This document shows, piece by piece, positions 1-7,518 of a DNA stretch of 29,823 nucleotides. The first letter of the stretch is position 1. Each line of letters begins with the position of its first letter. The DNA lies in assembly GCA_041859205.1 (NCBI GenBank), contig JBHEKU010000051.1, positions 1 through 29,823 of the forward strand, in the 5' to 3' direction. The notes beneath the pieces were generated by a model. That model was not told the origin of the DNA, did no database searches, and saw only the letters and a program-made list of their open reading frames with translations. This stretch comes from JAFDZO01 sp041859205. Its GTDB lineage: Bacteria > Bacteroidota > Ignavibacteria > Tepidaquicellales > Tepidaquicellaceae. A program made the translations under genes and the position numbers.

Positions 1-684
1 GGCACCGGTGCAGGGTTTACAAAATATGAAGATTATGTAAAAATAAATGAGATTGGTTTATTAAATATTTTAAACTCTCTTAAAGAACAAAATTACAAAG
101 GACGAATTATTTTTCCTTCCACACGTTTAGTTTATAAAGGAATTAAAGATACTCCTTTAAAAGAAGATGATGAAAAAGAGTTTAAGACACCTTATGCTAT
201 TAACAAATATTCTTGTGAGCAGTTTTTAAAAATGTATAATAATATGTTTGGTATTAATTATACTGTCTTTAGAATCTGTGTCCCTTATGGGAATTTAGTA
301 GGTGATGAATATTCGTATGGTACTGTAGGATTTTTTCTTAACAAAGCAGCAAAGGGCGAAAACATTACTTTGTATGGTGAGGGTTCGCAGAAAAGAACTT
401 TTTCCCATGTTCACGATATTTGCAGGAATATCTGGGATGCTTCAAAATCTGGGAGTACATTAAACGAAGTTTATAATATTGGCGGAGAAACATTCAGTCT
501 TTTTGAATCTGCAAGTATTGTTGCTGAAAAATTTAATGTGAAAGTTGATTTAACGCAATGGCCTGAAGTTGATTTAAAACTTGAATCGGGAGATACTATC
601 TTTGATTCAGGAAAGTTGGATAAAATAACAGGAGGGAATTATGATTATAATTTTAATGAGTGGGTTCGAGGTTTAAATAGATAG
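1..684 (+). CDS. NAD-dependent epimerase/dehydratase family protein, 5'-truncated
   Basis: The frame is open from base 1 to the TAG at 682-684, so about 227 C-terminal residues are present and the N-terminal dinucleotide-binding Gly motif lies off the window. The visible part matches the extended short-chain dehydrogenase/reductase fold. There is an Asn-Glu-x-Gly-x-x-Asn-x-Leu helix near residues 16-24, a Ser-Thr-Arg-Leu-Val-Tyr strand end carrying the usual catalytic Ser/Thr, and a Tyr-Ala-Ile-Asn-Lys YxxxK catalytic pair (Tyr codon 193-195). Then come an RxxxxYG-type segment and a late GEGSQKRTFSHVHDI segment typical of sugar-nucleotide epimerases and reductases. The substrate cannot be read from the fragment; nucleotide-sugar modification for surface polysaccharide is the usual role. 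An internal ATG at 232 is not the true start, because the catalytic YxxxK lies upstream of it. The gene is convergent with the copper operon and shares its terminator. Confidence 0.85.
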   Translation, partial: GTGAGFTKYEDYVKINEIGLLNILNSLKEQNYKGRIIFPSTRLVYKGIKDTPLKEDDEKEFKTPYAINKYSCEQFLKMYNNMFGINYTVFRICVPYGNLVGDEYSYGTVGFFLNKAAKGENITLYGEGSQKRTFSHVHDICRNIWDASKSGSTLNEVYNIGGETFSLFESASIVAEKFNVKVDLTQWPEVDLKLESGDTIFDSGKLDKITGGNYDYNFNEWVRGLNR

Positions 685-708
685 CTGACGGAGAAATCTC
701 CGCCAGCT
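683..708. terminator. Bidirectional hairpin terminator between convergent genes
   Basis: Two 12-base arms (683-694 and 697-708) form an inverted repeat with one non-Watson-Crick position. That position is A/C on the plus strand and a tolerated G-U on the minus strand. A T-rich stretch (715-727) follows on the plus side. The hairpin sits between the stop of the epimerase gene and the end of the minus-strand HMA lipoprotein gene, so it can end both transcripts. Confidence 0.7.
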
Positions 709-717
709 GAAAAATCT

Positions 718-1167
718 TTATTTTTTATCTTTACAGCAGTTTTTACTTCCGCAGCTTTTATATTCCTTGTTTTCAACGGGAGTATCTTTTTTAACGTCTG
801 ATTTTGTATCAAATCCTGCTTTGTTAATCACACTTTCAATATCTTTTTCGGATACTTGCCCTGCCGCATAAATTACTTTTGTAGTTTTTGTTTTTGAATC
901 AGCAATAACTTCTTTTACACCACTGAGTTTTTTTACTTCAGAAGATATTTTGTTTTCACATGAGCCGCATGTCATACCTTCGCACTTAAACTCTACAGCT
1001 TTGTCATTTTTATCTAATACCTGAGTGTTTCCTGCAGACTCGTTTTTTGTCTGTTCAGTTTTTGTTTCAGTTGGTTTGTTTTCAGCAGTTTTAGTGTCAT
1101 TTTTACCGCATCCGGCAAATAAAAATACTGCACAAATTGTAAGGGCAAGTAAGTTTGTTTTTATCAT
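718..1167 (-). CDS. Heavy-metal-associated (HMA) domain lipoprotein
   Basis: This is a 149-aa protein. It starts with a lipoprotein signal: a hydrophobic stretch at residues 6-18 followed by Phe-Ala-Gly-Cys, with lipidated Cys20. A Lys/Thr/Glu-rich linker (about 22-56) leads to a single HMA fold (about 58-122) whose Gly-Met-Thr-Cys-Gly-Ser-Cys loop puts a metal-binding Cys pair at 67 and 70. The C-terminus has another Cys-rich patch (Cys139, Cys144, Cys145). HMA domains bind Cu(I) or other soft metals. Here the domain should be tethered outside the cytoplasm, whereas the usual CopZ chaperone is cytoplasmic. It begins 18 bases after copA and is the last gene of the minus-strand run. A role accepting or buffering copper exported by CopA is inference. 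A mercury or zinc role is possible. Confidence 0.85.
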   Translation of the reverse strand: MIKTNLLALTICAVFLFAGCGKNDTKTAENKPTETKTEQTKNESAGNTQVLDKNDKAVEFKCEGMTCGSCENKISSEVKKLSGVKEVIADSKTKTTKVIYAAGQVSEKDIESVINKAGFDTKSDVKKDTPVENKEYKSCGSKNCCKDKK

Positions 1168-1185
1168 TAGTGTATTTGATTTGTT

Positions 1186-3429
1186 TTAAATTTTAACTGT
1201 TTTTAATCTTAAAGAATTCCCGATAACTGTAACAACATCACTGAATGCCATAAGCATAGCAGCCAGTACAGGACTTATGATAATCCCTACAGGTGAGAGC
1301 AGCCCTGCCGCCAATGGTATAGCAATGATATTATAAAAGAAAGCCCAGAAAATATTTTGTTTTATTATCTGAACAGTTTTTTTAGAAATATTGATTGATT
1401 TAGTAATGCTTCTCAAATCTCCCTTAACTAATATCACATCCGCTGAGTCAATTGCAACATCAGTACCTGTTCCAATTGCAATACCTACATCTGCTTTTGC
1501 AAGTGCGGGAGCATCATTAATTCCGTCGCCTATCATTGCAACTTTTTGATTGTTTGCCTGAAGCTCTTTAACTATTCTTAATTTATCTTCCGGGAAGACA
1601 TTTGAAAAATAAGTCTCAAGCCCAACCTCCTTGGCTATACTTTTAGTTACAAGTTCATTATCTCCTGAAATCATACATACTTCAAATCCGCTGCTTTTTA
1701 AAGTATCAATAACTTCACGTGATTCTTGTTTAATATCTTCGTCAAAAGAAATACGTCCGCAAATTTCATTGTTAATACTGATAAATAGATTTCCTTTTGA
1801 ATTCAGATTTTCGAATTCTCTAAAACTTGTCTCAGTATATGTATTAGTAAGAACTTTTTCCTTTATATAACGAAGACTTCCTACTGAAACTTCTTTTTTG
1901 TTTACCGTTCCTGTTACTCCAAGTCCTTGTTCATTATTTAAACTTTCAACATCTGTGTAATAATTAATATTATTATCCAAGCAATAATGAACAATTGATT
2001 TTGCTATCGGGTGATTAAAATGTTTCTCTAAAGAAAAAACATATTTCAATAGATCCTTTGTTGAATAATTTCCAAGAGAAATAATGCTCTCGAATTTCAG
2101 TTCACCGGTTGTGATTGTTCCCGTTTTGTCAAAACAAATTGTGTCAATTTTGTTTAACTTTTCAATAGCATTTATGTTGTTAAATAAAATCCCGTTATCC
2201 GCTGAGCGGCCGATTCCTACAACAACTGCCATAGGAGATGCAAGACCTAAAGCGCAAGGGCAGGCAATAATTAAAACTGATACAGCATTAAGCATAGCAG
2301 CAGAAAAAGGAACCCCCACTATAAAATTCCAGATTACAAAAGTTATTATAGCAATCAAAATTACAGTAGGTACAAATATCGCTGAAATTCTGTCGGCTAA
2401 TTTTTGTATTTCAGGTTTTGAATTTGAAGCATCTTTTACAAGATTTATAATCTTTGCAAGCCGTGTATCATTTCCTGTTTTTAGGGCAGTAACTTTAATG
2501 AAACCGTTTTTTACAATAGTGCCGCTAATGACTTCATCACCTTTTCTTTTTTCAAGTGGAAGTGATTCTCCTGTCATTGCGCTTTCATCTACAACACAAT
2601 TCCCGTTTAGTATAGTACCGTCAACCGGAATTTTATCTCCGGTTTTAATTAAAACTACATCACCGCTTTTGACTTTTTTAAAAGGGATAGTAATCTCTTC
2701 TCCGCCTCTTTCAACAATAACTGTTTTACTTTGTAAATTTTTTAAACTCTTAATAGAAGTCTGAGCTTTGGATTTCATTACCAGCTCAAGATAATTTCCA
2801 ATAAGAATAAATGTGGTTATCATTGCAGCTGTTTCATAATATACATCATGTGTATCCTTTAAAGCTTCCCATTGAAGATTAAAAATGTGGTTAATCGTAA
2901 TGACCAGACTGAATATAAATGAGGACATCGTTCCAAGGCTAACTAAAGCATTCATATCCGGAACACCTGATCTGGTGGAATTTACAGCGCCTTTTAAAAA
3001 TTTTATTCCGCACCAAAAAACTACGATAGAGGTTAATACAAACTGTAATATTAAATTATAATTGTGAGGAATTATCAGACCGGGTAATAAACCTAAGTGG
3101 TCTTTCATTGCAAGCAGCATTACAATTACAGATAAACCAATTGCAGTGAAAATTTTTGTACGTTGTAGTCTTTTTAACTTTTCTTTTTTTTCCTGTTCTA
3201 AACTTTCTTCATCTTCAACAACATCAAATCCTAAACTCTTTATAGAAGAAATAATTTTCGGTATAGCTATAAGATTTTCCTCAAAATCTATTTTTGCAGT
3301 CTCAGAAGAAAAACTCACTTCCACTTTTTTCACACCTTCAAGTTTTGATAAGTACGAGTTGATACTGTTTGCACAGCCCGAGCAATTCATTCCAACTATA
3401 TCAAGTTCTATTTGTTTTATATTATTCAT
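1186..3429 (-). CDS. copA: Copper-translocating P1B-type ATPase
   Basis: This 747-aa membrane pump should export Cu(I) from the cytoplasm using ATP. One N-terminal HMA domain has Gly-Met-Asn-Cys-Ser-Gly-Cys (Cys16, Cys19). Membrane pairs follow, then the actuator TGES (286-289), the membrane Cys-Pro-Cys (390-392), the phosphorylation site Asp-Lys-Thr-Gly-Thr (Asp434), the P1B His-Pro (473-474), and the GDGIND hinge in the last quarter. The penultimate membrane helix has the Tyr-Asn pair typical of Cu(I) pumps. The last helix reads Met-Ala-Phe-Ser-Asp (Met727, Ser730, Asp731), where the copper-pump signature usually has MxxSS, so one Ser is Asp. The start ATG overlaps the stop of folP in an ATGA, showing translational coupling. 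Copper is the best guess for substrate; silver is equally compatible. Confidence 0.93.
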   Translation of the reverse strand: MNNIKQIELDIVGMNCSGCANSINSYLSKLEGVKKVEVSFSSETAKIDFEENLIAIPKIISSIKSLGFDVVEDEESLEQEKKEKLKRLQRTKIFTAIGLSVIVMLLAMKDHLGLLPGLIIPHNYNLILQFVLTSIVVFWCGIKFLKGAVNSTRSGVPDMNALVSLGTMSSFIFSLVITINHIFNLQWEALKDTHDVYYETAAMITTFILIGNYLELVMKSKAQTSIKSLKNLQSKTVIVERGGEEITIPFKKVKSGDVVLIKTGDKIPVDGTILNGNCVVDESAMTGESLPLEKRKGDEVISGTIVKNGFIKVTALKTGNDTRLAKIINLVKDASNSKPEIQKLADRISAIFVPTVILIAIITFVIWNFIVGVPFSAAMLNAVSVLIIACPCALGLASPMAVVVGIGRSADNGILFNNINAIEKLNKIDTICFDKTGTITTGELKFESIISLGNYSTKDLLKYVFSLEKHFNHPIAKSIVHYCLDNNINYYTDVESLNNEQGLGVTGTVNKKEVSVGSLRYIKEKVLTNTYTETSFREFENLNSKGNLFISINNEICGRISFDEDIKQESREVIDTLKSSGFEVCMISGDNELVTKSIAKEVGLETYFSNVFPEDKLRIVKELQANNQKVAMIGDGINDAPALAKADVGIAIGTGTDVAIDSADVILVKGDLRSITKSINISKKTVQIIKQNIFWAFFYNIIAIPLAAGLLSPVGIIISPVLAAMLMAFSDVVTVIGNSLRLKTVKI

Positions 3430-4259
3430 TTTAGTTTGTCGGCAATTCTGCTTGCTCTCTTGTTTTCTAAAACATCGTGGACGCGTATAATGTTCGCACC
3501 ATTTGCAATTCCAATTGAGTTTGCTGCTATTGTTCCTTCTAGTCTTTCATTCATTTGTGTAGGATATATTTTATCCATAAAACTTTTTCTTGATACGCCT
3601 AATAAAATGGGATAGCCAAGACTTTTAAATCTTGAAATATTTCGAATCAAAGTTAAATTATGCTGCAAATTTTTTCCAAAGCCGATACCAACATCAGTCA
3701 TTATCTGTTTTATTCCTGCTGCCTCTGCTTTGTTAACGGAGTTAACCAGATACTCATAAACTTCTTCAACTACATTATTATACGTTGGATCTTTCTGCAT
3801 GTCTCGTGGTGTTCCTTTTATATGCATTAAAATACATGAGGCGTTATGCTTTGCAGTTACTTCCGGAAGCTTTTCATCAAAATTAAATCCGCTTATATCG
3901 TTTACAATTTCTGCCCCTGCTTTTAGTGCTTCTTCAGCGACTTCGTGTTTATAGGTATCAATTGAAACCGGAATATTTATTTTCTTCTTTAACTCACTTA
4001 TCACGGGAATCACTCTTTCAAGCTCTTCATCGATTGTTATTGATTCTGAACCTGGTCTTGTAGATTCGCCACCCACATCAATAAAGTCTGCGCCGTCCAT
4101 TTCCATCTGTACTGCATCTTCGATTACCCTATCAAGCTTTACTTTACTCTCAAAATATTTTCCACCGTCTGAAAAAGAATCCGGAGTAATATTAAGAACT
4201 CCCATTATGTGAGTTCTTGAATTCAAATCATATACAACATTCCCAAACTTATAAATCAT
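3426..4259 (-). CDS. folP: Dihydropteroate synthase
   Basis: At 277 aa this is the normal length for DHPS, the sulfonamide-target enzyme that joins p-aminobenzoate to dihydropterin pyrophosphate in folate synthesis. Family landmarks appear in order: a MGVLNITPDSFSDGG loop near residues 19-33, the GADFIDVGGESTRPGS loop, Pro-Val-Ser-Ile-Asp-Thr, a His-Ile-Lys-Gly-Thr-Pro segment, Asp-Val-Gly-Ile-Gly-Phe-Gly-Lys, and the Gly-Val-Ser-Arg-Lys-Ser-Phe substrate-binding strand. The ATG shares one base with the metG stop (TAATG), and the gene's TGA overlaps the copA start. It is therefore the middle member of a coupled metG-folP-copA unit. All expected active-site loops are present and nothing looks degenerate. 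Confidence 0.96.
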   Translation of the reverse strand: MIYKFGNVVYDLNSRTHIMGVLNITPDSFSDGGKYFESKVKLDRVIEDAVQMEMDGADFIDVGGESTRPGSESITIDEELERVIPVISELKKKINIPVSIDTYKHEVAEEALKAGAEIVNDISGFNFDEKLPEVTAKHNASCILMHIKGTPRDMQKDPTYNNVVEEVYEYLVNSVNKAEAAGIKQIMTDVGIGFGKNLQHNLTLIRNISRFKSLGYPILLGVSRKSFMDKIYPTQMNERLEGTIAANSIGIANGANIIRVHDVLENKRASRIADKLK

Positions 4260-6253
4260 TAACTTACTTCTGCTCCGTTAGAAATTGTTCCGTCAATAGT
4301 TACAATCTTTAAATGTTTGCCATGTTTTGCAGCAAGCAGCATCCCTTCAGAGTCTATTCCCATCAGCTTTGATGGTTTAAGGTTATCAACTACAACTATT
4401 AATTTACCTATTAAAGATTCAGCTGTGTAATGTTCCGATATTCCGGATACAATTTGTTTCTCTTTATCTCCGACTTTTAACTTCAGCTTTAATAATTTTT
4501 TGCTGTTTGCAACTTTCTCTGCTTCAATTACTTCTCCGACTTTCAGAGTGACTTTTTTAAAATCATCGATGGAAATCAAATTATCTTCTTCTTTTATTTC
4601 AGGAGCAGCTTCTTTCTTTTCAAGAATCGGGAAGAGTATTTTATTCTCTCCAAGCTCAGAATTGTTTTGTAAAACAATCTCACCAATTTTATCCCATGAG
4701 AAATCTGCTTTATCTTTGTTCAGTGTTTTTAAAATTTCGTCTGCTGTGTTTGGTAAAACAGGGGCAATTGCTATAGCAATTGAATGGCAAATCTGCAGAC
4801 AGTTGTTAATTATCTCTGCACATTTTTCCTTATCTGTTTTTATATATTTCCAAGGCTCTGAATCATTGAAATATTTATTTGCTGCCCTTACTATATTCAT
4901 TACTTCAGTTAAACCGTCTTTCAGTTTATAGCTGTCAAATAAATCTGCTGCCGCTTTTGCCTGCGATTTTATGTAATCAAAAATTTCTATTCCGGCTGTA
5001 TCGGTACTCTGTCTTGCAGGAATTTTATTGTCGAACTTTGACTTCGCAAATACAACAGTTCTGTTTATATAATTGCCAAGTATCGCTGCAAGCTCATTGT
5101 TGTTTTTTGTAACTAACTCATCAAAGCTGAATTCGGAATCTTTATTCTCAGGGAAAGTGGAAGCTAAACAGTATCTGAGCAGTTCAGAATCATATTCTGT
5201 GAGTATATCTTTAACTATTGCTCCAACACCTTTACTCTTTGAAAATTTACCGCCTCCCATATTTAAAAACTCATTGGCAGGAACATTATCCGGTAAAATA
5301 TATTCACCATGCGCCATTATCATGGCCGGGAATATCAATGCGTGAAAAATTATATTATCTTTTCCTATGAAATGTATAAGCTTTGTATTTTCATCGTGCC
5401 AGTATTCTTTCCATTTATCCGGCTCGCCGCGTTGTTCAAATAATTCTTTTGTGAAAGATATATATCCTATCGGCGCTTCAAACCATACGTAAATAACTTT
5501 CCCTTCATGGTCAGGAAGCGGAACAGGTACACCCCACTTTAAATCACGGGTATAATCTCTATCCTGCAATCCCGTTTTAAACCAACCCTTGCAATAATTA
5601 ATCACGTTTGGCTTCCAGTCTTTTTTAGAGTTTATCCATTCCTCAAGCTTCGGCTGAAAATCAGCAAAAGGAAATACAAAATTTGTTGTCTCTTTAATTA
5701 CAGGAATATCACCGGAAACTTTTGAGCGCGGATTTTTTAACTCAAGCGGAGATAAATCCGAGCCGCAGTTTTCGCACTGGTCGCCATTAGCATCTTCATT
5801 TCCACAAATTGGGCATGTACCGACAACAAATCTGTCAGCCAAAAACATTTTATCCTTTTCAGAATATAACTGCTTCGATTTTTTCTCTTTTAATATTCCT
5901 TTGTTGTACAAATTTAGAAAAAATTCCTGTGATGTTTTTATGTGCTTTTCATTGGAAGTTCTTGAATAGATATCAAATTTAATTCCAAGTTTTTCAAATG
6001 ACTCTTTATTTGAAAAATGGAATTTGTCAATTATTTCTTGAGGTGTGACTTTCTCTCTTATAGCTGAAATTTCTATCGGAGTGCCGTGCTCATCGGAACC
6101 GCAGATGAATACAACATCTTCACCTTGTAATCTCTTATATCGCACATAAATATCAGATGGCAGATAAGCGCCAGCAACGTGGCCTAAATGTAAATATCCG
6201 TTTGCATATGGTAAAGCAGCTGTGACTAAGTATTTTTGTTTCGTTTTACTCAT
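4259..6253 (-). CDS. metG: Methionyl-tRNA synthetase
   Basis: This is a 664-aa class I synthetase that charges tRNA-Met. The HIGH signature is His-Leu-Gly-His (22-25). The zinc knuckle is a double CPxC/CxxC cluster (CPICGNEDANGDQCENC), and the KMSKS loop reads Lys-Phe-Ser-Lys-Ser-Lys in the middle of the protein. The C-terminal ~110 residues form an EMAP-like tRNA-binding domain, which begins near ISIDDFKKVTLKVGEV and is found in the dimeric bacterial MetRS type. The start at 6253 puts the conserved LPYANGYLHLGH motif in its usual place near the N-terminus. It lies 25 bases after the DCC-family gene and overlaps folP by one base, so it belongs to the same minus-strand run. Confidence 0.97.
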   Translation of the reverse strand: MSKTKQKYLVTAALPYANGYLHLGHVAGAYLPSDIYVRYKRLQGEDVVFICGSDEHGTPIEISAIREKVTPQEIIDKFHFSNKESFEKLGIKFDIYSRTSNEKHIKTSQEFFLNLYNKGILKEKKSKQLYSEKDKMFLADRFVVGTCPICGNEDANGDQCENCGSDLSPLELKNPRSKVSGDIPVIKETTNFVFPFADFQPKLEEWINSKKDWKPNVINYCKGWFKTGLQDRDYTRDLKWGVPVPLPDHEGKVIYVWFEAPIGYISFTKELFEQRGEPDKWKEYWHDENTKLIHFIGKDNIIFHALIFPAMIMAHGEYILPDNVPANEFLNMGGGKFSKSKGVGAIVKDILTEYDSELLRYCLASTFPENKDSEFSFDELVTKNNNELAAILGNYINRTVVFAKSKFDNKIPARQSTDTAGIEIFDYIKSQAKAAADLFDSYKLKDGLTEVMNIVRAANKYFNDSEPWKYIKTDKEKCAEIINNCLQICHSIAIAIAPVLPNTADEILKTLNKDKADFSWDKIGEIVLQNNSELGENKILFPILEKKEAAPEIKEEDNLISIDDFKKVTLKVGEVIEAEKVANSKKLLKLKLKVGDKEKQIVSGISEHYTAESLIGKLIVVVDNLKPSKLMGIDSEGMLLAAKHGKHLKIVTIDGTISNGAEVS

Positions 6254-6278
6254 TTTAAATATAGTATACTAAAATTGT

Positions 6279-6674
6279 CTATAAAAATTTTTGTTTTAAT
6301 TCAGGAGTGGGAATTCTGCACGCATCTTTCTTGCCGAACAACTTGTATCTGTTATTTGCTATCAGACTATAAAAAAAATCACGTATGAATTTTGGTATAA
6401 TTATCAGCGGATAAAACAATTTCCAGAAGCCGCCTAACTTATTAGCTATCTTTAATGCTGCAGAAGATTTTTTAAAAACTTTGTCATTTTCTATGAATAC
6501 AAATGAATCAAAATCATCTTTTGGAAGTTTGAAATATTCAAGAATTTCCTGTCCCTTTTCTGATTGAAGCGCTGAAAACTTGAAAATATTCTTCTTATCT
6601 CTATCTATAATAAAATTTACCGACGAATCACAAAAATTACAAACTCCGTCAAATAAAATTATATTATTATACAT
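6279..6674 (-). CDS. DCC-family thiol-disulfide oxidoreductase (DUF393)
   Basis: This 131-aa protein carries the family's name-giving start, Ile-Leu-Phe-Asp-Gly-Val-Cys-Asn-Phe-Cys, with a CxxC pair at 12 and 15 in a thioredoxin-like fold. A Phe-Lys-Phe-Ser-Ala-Leu-Gln segment follows. A C-terminal Tyr/Phe-rich stretch (about 86-112) then leads into Tyr-Lys-Leu-Phe-Gly-Lys, all as in the DCC family (PF04134). The physiological substrate of the family is not established. It has no signal peptide, so it is predicted to be cytoplasmic or membrane-associated. It starts 8 bases after the cupin gene and ends 25 bases before metG, so it is almost certainly co-transcribed with them. Confidence 0.88.
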   Translation of the reverse strand: MYNNIILFDGVCNFCDSSVNFIIDRDKKNIFKFSALQSEKGQEILEYFKLPKDDFDSFVFIENDKVFKKSSAALKIANKLGGFWKLFYPLIIIPKFIRDFFYSLIANNRYKLFGKKDACRIPTPELKQKFL

Positions 6675-6682
6675 AGAATTTT

Positions 6683-7060
6683 TTAACTTTGTTCTCTGTT
6701 AACGCGTTCAGGTGTAAATGCAGGAATGCAAAATGACATATATTCAACAGGCTCATCAAAAGGATTCGAATATCTCACTTTGCTTCCTTTCTTTATGCAT
6801 ATCGATTCATTCTTGCCTAAAATAACTTCCTCAATCATTTCAACATGGTCAATTTCAAACTTCTTTCTTCCGGAAATAATATATGTTACTTCGTCAAACT
6901 CCGGTGACTGGAACGGCTCGCTCCATCCCGGAGGAGCAACCATGTGAGCTATGCTGTAATCTCCAAGAGACACACTTGCATTGCCAAAAAATTCTTCAAT
7001 CAATTTACCATCTGTTGTAGGTACAACAAAAGGATTTTTTTGTATAACGTATCCGCTCAT
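6683..7060 (-). CDS. Small single-domain cupin protein
   Basis: This 125-aa protein has a cupin-like beta pattern: the Pro-Pro-Gly-Trp turn, the Glu-Phe-Asp-Glu-Val-Thr-Tyr-Ile-Ile-Ser-Gly strand pair (about 54-64), and the second half around Lys-Lys-Gly-Ser-Lys-Val-Arg. The metal-binding histidines expected in cupin motif 1 (HxH) and motif 2 are not present: motif 1 reads Trp-Ser-Glu-Pro-Phe and the motif 2 His is replaced by Arg. The Glu of motif 1 is kept. It may therefore bind a ligand without a classical metal site, as some EutQ-like cupins do. Function is unknown. It lies between an unknown gene (11-base gap) and the DCC gene (8-base gap) in the secA-to-copA run. Confidence 0.75.
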   Translation of the reverse strand: MSGYVIQKNPFVVPTTDGKLIEEFFGNASVSLGDYSIAHMVAPPGWSEPFQSPEFDEVTYIISGRKKFEIDHVEMIEEVILGKNESICIKKGSKVRYSNPFDEPVEYMSFCIPAFTPERVNREQS

Positions 7061-7071
7061 AATAAATTAAT

Positions 7072-7500
7072 TCAGTTCTTTAAAAATTCAGGTTTATCAA
7101 GAAAGAAGTTTTTACAGATTGTCAAATCTTTTACTAGTTTAATGTTATTCCCTAAACTATCAGGTGTCAGCTGGAAATATTTTCTCTCAAAAAAATCTTT
7201 GTCTTGTTGACTAAATTTTACTGTCAGAGATTTAAACTCGTTTATAAAACCCGTCAACTGTACCTGAAATTCATCTGATATCTTTTCCTTTGTGCTTTGT
7301 TCTTTTGAATGATCGGCAAAAATAGTTAACATTCCGTTAAGAAATTTTGCCTTAAAAATTAAATCAAGAAAGTTCTGTTTATCCTCTGAATAAAAAACAT
7401 TTTCAATTAAAACTGAAACATCATTAAAATCAGAGAGAGTATTCTCCGAATACTCTCTGATTTCAAATAATAACTCTCTCGTTTTTTCCGAAATAATCAT
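7072..7500 (-). CDS. Hypothetical protein, mostly helical, 142 aa
   Basis: I do not recognise a family. The protein has no signal peptide, membrane helix or cysteine cluster (one Cys near the C-terminus). It is rich in charged and Phe/Leu residues with heptad-like helices, and looks like a small soluble helical protein. Its tight placement, 18 bases after secA and 11 before the cupin gene, and normal codon use support a real gene. The coding sequence holds a striking hairpin at codons about 14-24 (see separate entry). A role linked to SecA is only positional guesswork. Confidence 0.7.
   Translation of the reverse strand: MIISEKTRELLFEIREYSENTLSDFNDVSVLIENVFYSEDKQNFLDLIFKAKFLNGMLTIFADHSKEQSTKEKISDEFQVQLTGFINEFKSLTVKFSQQDKDFFERKYFQLTPDSLGNNIKLVKDLTICKNFFLDKPEFLKN
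7429..7461 (-). other. Strong intragenic inverted repeat
   Basis: On the minus-strand mRNA, fourteen bases (7461 down to 7448) are complementary to the sequence running from 7444 down to 7429. There is only a 2-base bulge and a 3-base loop. The whole element is in frame inside the 142-aa gene, 40-70 bases after its start codon, and is followed by a T-rich stretch. It could slow or partly terminate transcription downstream of secA, or it may be coincidence of codons. Confidence 0.5.
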
Positions 7501-7518
7501 TGAGCATTAATCATAATA

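Noticed and set aside
232..684. Start of the first gene at the ATG at 232
   Set aside because: The same frame is open to base 1 and carries the catalytic YxxxK upstream of this ATG, so the gene is simply cut by the window edge.
2084..2764. 226-codon plus-strand frame opposite copA
   Set aside because: It is the antisense shadow of a long, complete P-type ATPase gene. The translation has no recognisable domain and low-complexity Ser/Ile/Thr runs.
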